DNA of 64,000 bases from the NCBI GenBank assembly GCA_947476195.1, contig CANJPT010000001.1, forward strand, positions 1 through 64,000, given 5' to 3'. A program made the position numbers and the translations under genes. The notes beneath the pieces are model-generated. The model was given only the letters and a program-made list of their open reading frames with translations, ran no database searches and was not told the DNA's origin. The stretch comes from Lewinellaceae bacterium. GTDB taxonomy: Bacteria > Bacteroidota > Bacteroidia > Chitinophagales > Saprospiraceae. Positions 1-8,662 of this stretch are shown here, in pieces. The first letter of the stretch is position 1, and the number at the start of each line of letters is the position of its first letter.

Positions 1-531
1 ACAATACAATATACGCACCTAAAAACAGAAAGCATCATCCATTCAACAACACAAAATGCGCGGCTTTCAAACGATTAGCCTATGGTGCTTTTTGATTTCA
101 AGTTGCCGGTCTTTCAATTTAATCATCATTCATTTGTTGAATCTCAACTATCATACATTGTCGAAAGGTCCGGTAGCTGCTCCCAAGCAACCATGAAAGG
201 GTTTAGATCTTGGTAGATTCAAAATCAGTCCATTGCTTTTCCCGTAATTTGTTCGGCTGTTTCCAATCAAATCTCCCTCAAATTTACTTCGTTAAATCAT
301 TGGAAAATCAGAAAAGTAACCAACGGTCCAATGGCGTAACCAACGGTCCGTTAGTCGAACCAACGGTAATGCCGCTGATTTTTTCAGGGGGTGTATTTGG
401 ACAAAGATGCTAGTGCCGCGTCAATGGCCGGGTGCTGCACTAGGCCAGATACCATCAAAATGCGGCTATCCTCCAAATGCATTGCCGTATCTTGCCGCAA
501 AATAAAGCGCCGCACCGGAAAATTTGCCCTC
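1..531. other. Upstream non-coding stretch with three 20-bp-spaced direct repeats
   Basis: I see no convincing gene here. The short open frames on either strand have no recognisable protein features. The stretch holds three copies of AACCAACGGT, starting at 318, 338 and 358, so exactly 20 bp apart, and lies ahead of the glycosyltransferase that starts at 532. Evenly phased repeats could be binding sites for a regulator, but no cognate regulator is adjacent. Confidence 0.4.
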
Positions 532-1260
532 ATGACTTTTGACGTAACTATCCCCGTCCTCAACGAAGAAGCAAGCCTGGACCGCCAGGTGCGCATCTTA
601 CACGAATTTTTATGTAAAAACTTTCCTGAACCTGGCCAATGGCACATCGTCATAGCTGACAATGGCAGCACGGACAATACACGCCACCTGGCGGCAGCGC
701 TTTGTGATGAATTTGCAGAGATCCAATTGGTTCGGGTACCTGAAAAAGGGGTGGGGCTCGCACTTAAAACCGCCTGGAGCCAAAGTCAGGCCGACATCGT
801 GGGGTACATGGATCTGGATCTGGCAACTGATCTTCGGCATTTTCCGCAAGCCTATCATGCGCTGGCAACTGAAGACTTTGACCTCGTGTATGGCACCCGT
901 TTGCACAAAAAGTCACGGGTATTGGGTCGCACCTTAAAGCGCGAGATTACCTCCCGGATGTTTAATTTTTTGCTTAAAACGTACCTTAAAACGCATTTTT
1001 CTGATGGAATGTGCGGTTTTAAATGGCTTCGACGCCACCACGTTGCGCCACTCATGGAAGCCGGGGCGGTCTCGAATGGCTGGTTCTTTAGCACCGAACT
1101 TCTGGCAATTGCAGAATGGAAGGGCTTGAAAATCTGTGAGTTGCCGGTCATCTGGACAGATGACACCACGAGCTCCCGGGTGAATATCACCCGGCTCGCC
1201 AAACAGTATCTTGCTGCTATGCGAATCTTGAAACGAAGGAAGCCCACTTTGAATTCATAA
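532..1260 (+). CDS. Family 2 glycosyltransferase, polyprenyl-phosphate-sugar synthase-like
   Basis: This 242-residue protein is a GT-A fold, family 2 glycosyltransferase. Visible motifs are VTIPVLNEEASLD at the N terminus, the nucleotide-binding ADNGSTDNT and the metal-binding DLDLATD. Overall it resembles dolichyl/undecaprenyl-phosphate mannose or glucose synthases, which load a sugar from a nucleotide donor onto a lipid carrier at the inner membrane. There is no C-terminal transmembrane pair, so it is the short soluble or peripheral form. The ATG at 532 is chosen because the family-typical sequence starts right after it; the upstream in-frame extension is basic and unlike the family. A membrane GT-C enzyme lies two genes downstream, so this enzyme may supply its lipid-linked sugar (inference). 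Donor and sugar cannot be read from the sequence. Confidence 0.85.
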   Translation: MTFDVTIPVLNEEASLDRQVRILHEFLCKNFPEPGQWHIVIADNGSTDNTRHLAAALCDEFAEIQLVRVPEKGVGLALKTAWSQSQADIVGYMDLDLATDLRHFPQAYHALATEDFDLVYGTRLHKKSRVLGRTLKREITSRMFNFLLKTYLKTHFSDGMCGFKWLRRHHVAPLMEAGAVSNGWFFSTELLAIAEWKGLKICELPVIWTDDTTSSRVNITRLAKQYLAAMRILKRRKPTLNS

Positions 1261-1330
1261 CCGTAAACGCGCAACTTGTAACTTGAAACTCCCCCCTCAA
1301 TCCACCAAATATTTGTATCGCGGACCAATT

Positions 1331-1360
1331 TGTCTGATAAACCCGGTTACAAATCAGACA
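1331..1360. promoter_or_regulatory. 8-bp inverted repeat ahead of the aldo/keto reductase
   Basis: TGTCTGAT (1331-1338) and ATCAGACA (1353-1360) are perfect inverted copies 14 nt apart, ending 13 nt before the start codon at 1374. It could be an operator or a leader stem-loop. Chance is not excluded. Confidence 0.25.
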
Positions 1361-1373
1361 TTTGCAACCCACC

Positions 1374-2315
1374 ATGAATATTCAAACAAAATCCCTGATA
1401 CTCGGTACGGCCCAATGGGGCTGGACGGTCTCGAAAAACGAGGCATTTCAACTGCTGGATGCCTGGATTGTTGCAGGTTTCCGTCAGGTTGATTGTGCCA
1501 CCAACTATCCGCTCAACCTAAATCCTGCCGACTTCCGTGCCGCAGAACAGATCTTGCAGGAATATACGCTGGCCCATGGCCTGCATGACCTTCAGATAAC
1601 CATAAAAATCGGTAGCCTTGACAATCTCCGTTCCCCCGATGTGAATCTTTCTCCTTCCTTTGTCCAGATGATGACGGAGGAATACCGGCGGCTCTTTGGT
1701 TCGAACCTTGCTTGCACCATGTTTCATTGGGATAACCGGGACAATGTGGCGGAAATCTTCGGCTCTTTAGAAGCCCTGAAACGGTTACAACTAGAACATG
1801 GCATCAGACCCGGCCTATCGGGCATTGCACACCCCAAAGCGTATTCCGAAGCAAACGCAGACCTGGGCCTTTCGTTTGAGATACAATTGAAGCACAATAT
1901 CTTGCAATCAGCTTTTGAGCGCTACGCCCCAATTACTGATTGCAAATCCCCCGTCACCAACCACCAACGCTATGCCTACGGCATCAACGCTGGCGGCGTT
2001 AAGCTGGGCACCCCCTACCCTACCGACAGCACATTTTTGGCCCGGGGAGGTCAGCCTGAAAAAATTGCCCCCCTGCTTGAAAAGATCAGTGCTTCATTGC
2101 CTGTCTGGAATACTGCATTCGTTCGGCCGCCTATCAAAACCATGAACCATATTGGGCTGGTTTTTGCTGGTTTACACCCAGAATTAAATGGCATATTAGT
2201 AGGGGTTTCTTCCGTAGCACAATTACGAGAGACCCTGGATTTTTGGAGAAACTTTGAAGTGTTTGATTACTCAGACGTTTTTTTAGCGTTGAAAAAAATA
2301 CTTTTGTCCGCGTAA
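1374..2315 (+). CDS. Aldo/keto reductase family protein
   Basis: This 313-residue TIM-barrel protein fits the NAD(P)H-dependent aldo/keto reductase superfamily. The N-terminal LILGTAQWGW resembles the LGLGTWxxG opening of that family. The catalytic tetrad can be placed: Asp and Tyr in DCATNYPL, Lys in ITIKIGS and His in MFHWDN. The C-terminal part has ILVGVSSVAQLRETL, the usual cofactor-binding stretch near the end. The ATG at 1374 follows an in-frame TTG at 1362; the ATG is preferred because the first barrel strand starts directly after it. It lies 113 bp after the glycosyltransferase and before a membrane glycosyltransferase, all on the same strand, so a role in sugar metabolism is possible. 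The substrate is unknown. Confidence 0.8.
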   Translation: MNIQTKSLILGTAQWGWTVSKNEAFQLLDAWIVAGFRQVDCATNYPLNLNPADFRAAEQILQEYTLAHGLHDLQITIKIGSLDNLRSPDVNLSPSFVQMMTEEYRRLFGSNLACTMFHWDNRDNVAEIFGSLEALKRLQLEHGIRPGLSGIAHPKAYSEANADLGLSFEIQLKHNILQSAFERYAPITDCKSPVTNHQRYAYGINAGGVKLGTPYPTDSTFLARGGQPEKIAPLLEKISASLPVWNTAFVRPPIKTMNHIGLVFAGLHPELNGILVGVSSVAQLRETLDFWRNFEVFDYSDVFLALKKILLSA

Positions 2316-2322
2316 ATGGTAG

Positions 2323-2419
2323 AATGGCCTTTAGGCCGCCGGGAAAAGTGCCGTTAACGGCACAACGTGAAGCAATACGGGGTGTTAACACCCCTCATCC
2401 CAACGGCCTTAAAGCCATT
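2323..2419. repeat. Nested palindromic intergenic element
   Basis: Between two plus-strand genes lie two perfect 16-bp palindromes, GTGCCGTTAACGGCAC (2348-2363) and GGGGTGTTAACACCCC (2379-2394). Both have GTTAAC at the centre. They are enclosed by an outer inverted repeat, 2323-2338 against 2404-2419, with 14 of 16 positions matching. The whole could fold as a three-armed structure. It has no protein-coding character and looks like a REP-type or small mobile intergenic element. Confidence 0.6.
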
Positions 2420-2459
2420 TCACCCTTTATTGCAACAACTTACTACTGCATCGAACATC

Positions 2460-4430
2460 ATGGCTACCAAAAAAGCTGCTTCTAAATATCCGTCAAAACA
2501 GCCCGCCACAAAGCTGGCTGTATCCATCTCCCGAACCAATTTTATTCAACCCGACTTTTGGAACCAACATCTGGTGCCCGCGTTGGTGTTGATGGCAATA
2601 TCTTTTGTGCTTTACGGCATAACGATCTGGTACGGATACTTACAAGATGACCAGATCTTTATCTGGGACAATACGTTTGTGCAAAAAGGGTTTGCAGGTC
2701 TGGCCGATATTTTTGGGCACGACAGCCTATTAGGTTTTTATAAAGACCCCAAAATGATGCTTGAAGGCGGGCGTTATCGACCTTTGCCCCTCGCAAGTTT
2801 TGCCATAGAGATTGGGCTTTTTGGCAAGGGGAATCCAGGAGTAGGACACTTTTTCAATGTGCTGCTGTACAGCCTCACCAGTATTTTCCTTTACCGCGTG
2901 TTGATTGGGCTTTTCCCGAAGCAGGAAGAGGAGAAATGGTTTTTCAGCATACCATTCCTGACAGCGCTCATTTTTACCTTGCACCCATTGCATGTAGAGG
3001 TAGTCGCCAACATCAAAAGCAGGGATGAAATTTTCGCATTACTTGGTAGTCTTGGCGCCTTATGGGCAATTCTAAAATATTTTGATACCCAGGAAAACCG
3101 TTGGCGCTGGATCGCAGCGGCTTGTTTTCTTTTGGGTCTTTTGTCTAAAGAAAATACGGTGACTTTTCTGGCAGTCATCCCACTTACGCTTTGGGGATTT
3201 TCACGCCTTCCAACTGGTCGCATTTTATCCGCCTGTTTGCCTATGGTCGGCGCACTACTGCTTTTTCTGCTGCTACGCGCAATGGCCTTGGAAGCTCCTA
3301 TTGAACACCCGGACGAACTGGTATTGAATCCGTTCTTTGGTATGGCCGCCTCAGAAAAATTTGCGACCCTATTGCTTTCCTTGGGCTGGTATGTAAAACT
3401 TTTGTTTGTGCCGCATCCCCTTACAATTGACTACTATCCCTACCATGTACCCAAAGTGAGTCTGGCAGATTGGCGCGTGCTGCTTTCACTGTCAGGGTAC
3501 CTTGCAATGGGTTTATGGGCCTATAAGCAACTTAGAAAAACGCGTGATTCGGAAACCAGCAACTGGATGATTCCGGCCTACAGTGTAGTATATTTTCTAT
3601 TGACAATCAGCGTAGTATCGAATGTTTTTGTTCGGACCAGTACCTTCCTGAACGAACGCTACCTGTTCATGCCTTCCATCGGATTTTGCTTGCTGGCAGC
3701 CTGGTTTATAGTGCGAAAATGGCCAGAAATGCTGCGAAAATCGCCCAATCAGCCCAATTTATGGAGCATGGTATTGATTGGAGCAATGGTCATTTTGTTT
3801 GGACTACGCAGCTGGACACGGGTATCGGATTGGGGTGGCGACGGTCGGGGTTTAGTGGAGTCGGCGATCCAGGTTTCGAGTGAGAGCTATCGGGCCAATT
3901 TCTATTATGCCAATATGCTTTATCAAGGCAGGTATCCAGCAATTGAAAAAGCCACCGACCCGGCATTGATAGCCGAGCGAACAGCGCTGCTTGACAAAAT
4001 TGAACCTTATCTCAACCGCTCCCTAAAAATTAATCCAGGCTATCGTTTAGCAGCACCATTAAAAGTGCAAATTGCTGTGGCGAGATTCAATCAGGACAAG
4101 GATCTGGACAAATTGCTGAAGCATTTTGAAAGCCTGATCCAAAGCCAGCCCCAAAATGGGGAAATGCTGGGGATGGTACTTGAGGTGCTGAAATCGCTCA
4201 AAAGTGCTGACCCCAATGTGTACAATTTCTTCTGTCACCGGGTAGGCTATAATTTCTATTTTGTAAAACAAAACGACCCAAATGGAGCGCTTGAATTTCT
4301 CAACCTTGCCCTCGTCAATTACCCCCAGGACAGAAATACCATGCAGGATATGATACAGGTCTATACCTCCACGGGCGATCAGGGAAAGCTGCGGGAAATG
4401 CAGCAGCGGATGAACGGAGTTGGGCGGTAA
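2460..4430 (+). CDS. TMTC/PMT-like membrane glycosyltransferase with C-terminal TPRs
   Basis: This 656-residue protein has many hydrophobic segments between about residues 25 and 480, then a soluble helical tail with TPR-like repeats. The first periplasmic loop carries YLQDDQIFIWDN, equivalent to the acidic catalytic motif of GT-C enzymes. It is followed by GRYRPLPLASF and by HPLHVEVVANIKSRDEI, which closely resembles the HPxHTEAVAxIxGRADxL signature of TMTC/PMT-type protein O-mannosyltransferases. The ATG at 2460 is preferred over an upstream in-frame GTG inside the palindromic element. Family knowledge suggests transfer of a sugar from a lipid carrier to a protein or glycan outside the inner membrane. 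The lipid-sugar synthase-like gene at 532 is the natural partner (inference). The acceptor is unknown. A strong terminator follows. Confidence 0.75.
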   Translation: MATKKAASKYPSKQPATKLAVSISRTNFIQPDFWNQHLVPALVLMAISFVLYGITIWYGYLQDDQIFIWDNTFVQKGFAGLADIFGHDSLLGFYKDPKMMLEGGRYRPLPLASFAIEIGLFGKGNPGVGHFFNVLLYSLTSIFLYRVLIGLFPKQEEEKWFFSIPFLTALIFTLHPLHVEVVANIKSRDEIFALLGSLGALWAILKYFDTQENRWRWIAAACFLLGLLSKENTVTFLAVIPLTLWGFSRLPTGRILSACLPMVGALLLFLLLRAMALEAPIEHPDELVLNPFFGMAASEKFATLLLSLGWYVKLLFVPHPLTIDYYPYHVPKVSLADWRVLLSLSGYLAMGLWAYKQLRKTRDSETSNWMIPAYSVVYFLLTISVVSNVFVRTSTFLNERYLFMPSIGFCLLAAWFIVRKWPEMLRKSPNQPNLWSMVLIGAMVILFGLRSWTRVSDWGGDGRGLVESAIQVSSESYRANFYYANMLYQGRYPAIEKATDPALIAERTALLDKIEPYLNRSLKINPGYRLAAPLKVQIAVARFNQDKDLDKLLKHFESLIQSQPQNGEMLGMVLEVLKSLKSADPNVYNFFCHRVGYNFYFVKQNDPNGALEFLNLALVNYPQDRNTMQDMIQVYTSTGDQGKLREMQQRMNGVGR

Positions 4431-4448
4431 ATTTAATTACTGAAAAAC

Positions 4449-4489
4449 AAAAGGGTCGGGTCGGCTATTTACCACCCGACCCTTTTTTT
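4449..4489 (+). terminator. Rho-independent terminator
   Basis: An 11-bp stem (4451-4461 paired with 4474-4484, AAGGGTCGGGT) with a 12-nt loop is followed by a run of seven T. It ends the plus-strand run 532-4430. Confidence 0.85.
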
Positions 4490-4621
4490 AGAATGGCTAT
4501 CGTTATTTAATTTTGAATGTGCCAGAGGATTTGGAACTATTGCCGGTGCGGTTCATATGCTCCGGTTCAGAGAAGTTACATCGTTTCTCAATTAGACACT
4601 TCACTAAAGGCACAAACAAAA

Positions 4622-4651
4622 TTGCCTACCTCCTGTAAGGGAAGTAGGCAA
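4622..4651 (-). terminator. Probable terminator of the ferredoxin gene
   Basis: TTGCCTAC (4622-4629) and GTAGGCAA (4644-4651) form an 8-bp stem just past the ferredoxin stop. On the minus strand it is followed by the T-rich ATTTTGTTTG. Confidence 0.55.
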
Positions 4652-4675
4652 ACAATTGGTTCTAAAAATTCTTAT

Positions 4676-5023
4676 TTAGAGGTGCAGTCTTACTTTTCTT
4701 GCAAGCAACACCTCTTTTGATTCTACCCGATCAGGATCTGGCACACAACAATCCACGGGACAAACGGCTGCACATTGCGGCTCTTCGTGGAATCCGGTGC
4801 ATTCCGTGCATTTATCCGGTACGATATAGTAAAAATCGTTGGATACCGGACTAATTTTTTTTGCAGCATCCACCTTTTTCCCATCTTCTAGTTCATAAGC
4901 GCCTACTACGGTATTTCCATCGGAAATGGCCCATTCTACACCACCTTCATAGATGGCATTGTTGGGACATTCGGGTTCACAAGCACCACAATTGATGCAT
5001 TCATCGGTTATCAAAATTGCCAT
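4676..5023 (-). CDS. 2[4Fe-4S] ferredoxin
   Basis: This 115-residue soluble electron carrier has two four-cysteine clusters. The first is CINCGACEPECP near residues 9-20. The second begins KCTECTGF and continues CAAVCPVDCC, with a loop between its cysteines as in the ferredoxins usually annotated as 4Fe-4S dicluster proteins in Bacteroidota. The ATG at 5023 is chosen because an AAGGAGA ribosome-binding site lies about 8 nt upstream; the frame upstream has no ferredoxin character. A TACCTTTG element at 5084-5091 suggests its own promoter, so it need not belong to the adhesin operon that ends just upstream of it. The redox partner is unknown. Confidence 0.9.
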   Translation of the reverse strand: MAILITDECINCGACEPECPNNAIYEGGVEWAISDGNTVVGAYELEDGKKVDAAKKISPVSNDFYYIVPDKCTECTGFHEEPQCAAVCPVDCCVPDPDRVESKEVLLARKVRLHL

Positions 5024-5083
5024 ATCAAAATTCTCCTTTTTTACTTTTTTCTTGGAAACAACGTGGATTCCCAAAAGTTGGCG

Positions 5084-5091
5084 CAAAGGTA
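5084..5091 (-). promoter_or_regulatory. Bacteroidota -7 element for the ferredoxin gene
   Basis: On the minus strand this reads TACCTTTG, a perfect match to the TAnnTTTG -7 consensus, about 60 nt ahead of the start at 5023. No clear TTG -33 element is seen. Confidence 0.5.
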
Positions 5092-5161
5092 AAAAGACTT
5101 TGACGTTGGTCGTTTGATATGTATACACAAATCCGAATAAACCCCTTATCCATTCGTCCAA

Positions 5162-7477
5162 CTACTGCACTGCCCGTATAAAAGCGTCAATTTTAGCCTG
5201 TTCAAGTTGCCGTTTGAATGCAGCAGCTTCATTGCGCGTCTTAAATTTGGCAACACAAACTGAAAAGAAATTTGAATTTGGGAACTGAACTACTTCAGCG
5301 TCCTGATACCCCTGTTTCTGAATATTAACCCGTTGATTTTTGGCTCGGTCTTCAGAAAGGAATGATCCGGATATCACGTAATAAAAGTCATTGCTTGCAT
5401 TGGTGATCTTGACATTCCCATTATTAGCCGTTCCATTTCCTACGGATGGGGAAGGTTTTGTAGTTGAATTGCTACTATTTCCATTCGCAACGTTGTATCC
5501 TGCGTCACCCCCGAGCATACGAACCTCTGTTCTTCGGTTACGTGCATGTTCCGACTCAGCACATTTCACGCCATCACTGCAAGCGTTAAAAAGTTCACTT
5601 TCACCGAAGCCTATGGGCGTTAACCTGTTACGGGCAATACCATGGGCTACCAAATAGTCAAATACGCCATTGGCACGCCTTTGACTCAATCCTTGGTTAT
5701 ATTCAACCCTACCCCGGGAATCTGTATGGCTTCTGAGCTCGACCTTGATCAAAGGCTGCTGTTTCATCAGAGCCAAAAGAAGGTCAAGGTCTTTGCGGGC
5801 ATCTGGACGCAAAGTAGCGTCGTTGTAATTGTAGTATATATTTGGCAGTTCGATCACTGAACCTGGAAGTATCGGAGACACCGTAATATTCTGGTACATC
5901 GGCTTGTTGGGATCAGGCCAGCCATTGGTATTTACTTCAGTACTGCCAATAACACGGCCACCTTGCAGGATATCAATTTTATATTTTGAATTTATATTGA
6001 TATAGTGATCAAGGGTGCCATTCGCATCGGTAATGAGTGTATCTTTTACATCATTTTTGTTATCTGTGATGATCAGGGTTGCACCAGCAAGCGGAGCATT
6101 AGTGTTATAATTGAACACCGTTGGGATCCACTGTATTTTCCCCGGTCCAGCCATACTTGACTTTTCTAGTTGAACAGCCAGTTCGTTACCCGTCTTGGAA
6201 ATGGGCAGTCGGATCTGTCTGGTCTGGTAGCTCTTTTTCGTTATGATAATTACATAGTTTCCAGGTTTAACATCCGATCCAAACCGGCCTTTGCTATCTG
6301 TCATACCATTGATACCCTTGTCTGGAGGCATAGAGCCCATCACTTCTTTACCATCAATGGTTTGCACGGTAATGAGGTTTCCTTGTTCGTCTCGTCCGAT
6401 CACGTTGGTCCCGTCATAACTCAAAATCTGGATTTCCGCGTCTTTGATCGGTGCACTATTTAGCTTTTCTGTTACTACAATTTTCAGGTCAAGATTTCGG
6501 TCTGGCACACGTTTGTTTTGCAGCAGATAGTCGTCGAGATTTCCATTTTCTGTGTGAAAGTTAAAAATTTCGTCGCCGCCAGCCCCGGCTGCGCCATTGG
6601 TAGAAAAATAGCCGTTGATCTTGTTGAGGTCAACAATAAGTCCAAAATCATCTCCTGTCGTACTAAAAGGCTCGCCCAAATTGATCGGTTTGGTCCATTG
6701 TGAGCCTTCCGGGATAACATAATAGAGGTCTAAACCGCCTTTCCTATCTTCTTGACCATCAGAAGCAAAATAAAGGGAATTGTCTGAGTGAATGAAAGGA
6801 AATGCATCACGACCTGTTGTGTTGATCCCAGGGCCAAGGTTGACCGGCTCACTCCAGGACTCACCTACTTTATAAGAGACATAAAGATCCGTGCTCCCCA
6901 ATCCACCTGGGCGGTTAGAAGCGAAGTACAACTTATCCCCGTCAATGCTAATAGCCGGGTGGAAGTCGTCAAATTCATTGTTGTTAAAGGGCAGGGGTTC
7001 TGGTGCACTCCATACTCCATTGGTTTTTTTAGCACTATAAATACGCATTTTCTGCGTTTTATCCTTGGCTAACTTAACTTTCCCGCCAACGACGGTATTG
7101 CTTGAAAAGTAAACCGTTTCTGCCGTGCGGTCAAAGCAAACCGGGCCCTCATTGTCAACAGATGAAAGTTCTTTCGCGAACGGTTCTGGCGCACCAAGAT
7201 TCCCTTCTGCATCGCGGCGGGATCTAAGAATTGACATGGATGGCAATTTCAAGCCCTCGTCTGTCAATTTTTTCAAACCGGCTGTATTAGTTGAAATAAA
7301 AACAATACCGTCTTCATAAAATGTCGGGCTGAACTCCAGACCAGCGGTATTGATGGCTGCTTCGTTTTTCACCTGAACAGTCACTTGTACAAATGCTCCG
7401 GGTAATGTTTGCGCAGAAAGTGAAGCACAAATAAAGGCAAAACCGAAAACCAAGGTGATATGCTTAAAGGAATTCAT
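5162..7477 (-). CDS. OmpA/PD40/SPOR outer-membrane protein, PorE-like
   Basis: This 771-residue protein begins with a signal peptide ending near SLSAQ. PD40/WD40-like propeller repeats follow (about residues 40-260; VYFSSN, LYFASNRPGG and LYFASDG are visible). Next come two carboxypeptidase-regulatory-like beta-sandwiches (about 330-410 and 445-510), an OmpA peptidoglycan-binding domain (about 545-655, with IKVELRSHTDSRG and LSQRRANGV) and a C-terminal SPOR domain (about 695-771). PD40, regulatory-like and OmpA domains in this order are known from PorE/P60-type T9SS proteins. The added SPOR domain gives a second peptidoglycan contact. It lies directly downstream of porP/sprF and two giant T9SS cargo genes on the same strand, so it probably anchors that export complex (inference). 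The ATG at 7477 is chosen because the signal peptide starts there. Confidence 0.85.
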   Translation of the reverse strand: MNSFKHITLVFGFAFICASLSAQTLPGAFVQVTVQVKNEAAINTAGLEFSPTFYEDGIVFISTNTAGLKKLTDEGLKLPSMSILRSRRDAEGNLGAPEPFAKELSSVDNEGPVCFDRTAETVYFSSNTVVGGKVKLAKDKTQKMRIYSAKKTNGVWSAPEPLPFNNNEFDDFHPAISIDGDKLYFASNRPGGLGSTDLYVSYKVGESWSEPVNLGPGINTTGRDAFPFIHSDNSLYFASDGQEDRKGGLDLYYVIPEGSQWTKPINLGEPFSTTGDDFGLIVDLNKINGYFSTNGAAGAGGDEIFNFHTENGNLDDYLLQNKRVPDRNLDLKIVVTEKLNSAPIKDAEIQILSYDGTNVIGRDEQGNLITVQTIDGKEVMGSMPPDKGINGMTDSKGRFGSDVKPGNYVIIITKKSYQTRQIRLPISKTGNELAVQLEKSSMAGPGKIQWIPTVFNYNTNAPLAGATLIITDNKNDVKDTLITDANGTLDHYININSKYKIDILQGGRVIGSTEVNTNGWPDPNKPMYQNITVSPILPGSVIELPNIYYNYNDATLRPDARKDLDLLLALMKQQPLIKVELRSHTDSRGRVEYNQGLSQRRANGVFDYLVAHGIARNRLTPIGFGESELFNACSDGVKCAESEHARNRRTEVRMLGGDAGYNVANGNSSNSTTKPSPSVGNGTANNGNVKITNASNDFYYVISGSFLSEDRAKNQRVNIQKQGYQDAEVVQFPNSNFFSVCVAKFKTRNEAAAFKRQLEQAKIDAFIRAVQ

Positions 7478-7602
7478 GATTCTGAATTGATTATGTCGTG
7501 AAGTGATTATTTGGGTATTAAATTGGGGTTGAACAGATAATCCCGCGTTAGCTGCCGGGAAAAACCCGAAAACTGACCTTAAATGGATCATTCAAGCCCA
7601 CA

Positions 7603-8556
7603 TTACATGAAGAACCTTGCGTTCGTCTTTTTCTTTTTGCCAGCATCTACCTTTTTCAAATCATATTGCACCATCAACTCGAAAGAACCTGCATTATAGT
7701 CTTTCAGGTTGCTGAGGGTAAAATCGTAAGCTGCACCGACAGCAAACTGAGGTGCCAATTGCCATAAGGCCAGAAGATCAATTGAATCTCCAGGACCATC
7801 ACCACCAAGGCGGTACGAAATACCTGCGGTAAATCTTTTACGAATATCCAGATTCAAGTTGAAATCTGCGTCAAACGGAGCATTTTTTACATACTTCAAA
7901 AGAATCGCAGGCATCAGGCTAATATCTTCACTGATAGGCAGGATTGCACCAGCCATTCCATAAAAGTGCTGGTATTCTTTGGCCCCGATGCTCGCATTAA
8001 TATTAGACAATCCTATTGCATTGGAATATAAGTGTGGTACCGATACTCCAAAATAGAACTGTTGCATGATCGTGCCATATACCCCTGCTCCGACGTTTCC
8101 GTAAAAGTCATTTGTCTTTTGACTTTCAATGGAAAGATCTCCAATTTGACCTGGCTTTGCCTCGTTGAAGGCTATACCAAGCGAACGCAAGGATCCGGAC
8201 AGACCAATGCGAAGCGAGAAATTTTCCTGTGCTGCCATATCGTATGAATAGGCAACCGAAGCCTGAAAGTCGCGTTGCAAACCAATCCTCATGTTGGAAA
8301 TTGTAATGCCCCCCCCTACCCTGCGGGATAGTAGCGGCCCATTAAAACTGGCCAACATAGACTGCGGTGCACCATCAAAACCCACCCACTGACTACGGTA
8401 GATACCCGTCAGACTGGGCACTCCACGAGCTCCTGCATAAGCAGGGTTTATGTACATCTTATTGTACATGAACTGCGTGTATTGGGCTTCTTGCTGTGCC
8501 GAAAGTGATATGCAAGCTGCCATCAAAAGTGCGATAGAGATAATCAGTTTTTTCAT
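7603..8556 (-). CDS. PorP/SprF family T9SS outer-membrane protein
   Basis: This 317-residue protein has a signal peptide ending at SLSAQ, followed by the family hallmark QYTQFMYNKMYINPAYAG. The rest is a run of amphipathic beta strands typical of an outer-membrane barrel. PorP/SprF proteins are known to work with type B sorting-domain cargo, such as SprB with SprF, and are usually encoded next to it. Here the type B protein 8663-14080 lies immediately upstream and the OmpA/PD40 protein immediately downstream. The three fit a secretion and surface-attachment unit. Confidence 0.9.
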   Translation of the reverse strand: MKKLIISIALLMAACISLSAQQEAQYTQFMYNKMYINPAYAGARGVPSLTGIYRSQWVGFDGAPQSMLASFNGPLLSRRVGGGITISNMRIGLQRDFQASVAYSYDMAAQENFSLRIGLSGSLRSLGIAFNEAKPGQIGDLSIESQKTNDFYGNVGAGVYGTIMQQFYFGVSVPHLYSNAIGLSNINASIGAKEYQHFYGMAGAILPISEDISLMPAILLKYVKNAPFDADFNLNLDIRKRFTAGISYRLGGDGPGDSIDLLALWQLAPQFAVGAAYDFTLSNLKDYNAGSFELMVQYDLKKVDAGKKKKTNARFFM

Positions 8557-8613
8557 TGTAAAATTGAATTTAAAAGGTATCGGGGCTTGAAATGGTTCTA
8601 CTTACAGAAGAGC

Positions 8614-8650
8614 TTGAGTGGGTCAGATTGTTCAAACGCAACCCACTCAA
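8614..8650 (-). other. Intergenic stem-loop between the type B adhesin and porP/sprF
   Basis: TTGAGTGGGT (8614-8623) pairs perfectly with ACCCACTCAA (8641-8650) across a 17-nt loop. No T-run follows on the minus strand, so it is more likely an mRNA processing or attenuation element than a full terminator. It could make the large adhesin and the downstream membrane proteins differ in expression level. Confidence 0.4.
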
Positions 8651-8662
8651 CTATCTCATAGA

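Noticed and set aside
384-677. Minus-strand frame overlapping the first glycosyltransferase, with a protein-like tail (RRFILRQDTAMHLEDSRILM)
   Set aside because: Most of it lies opposite the GT2 gene, and the free part is too short to identify. I could not support a gene.
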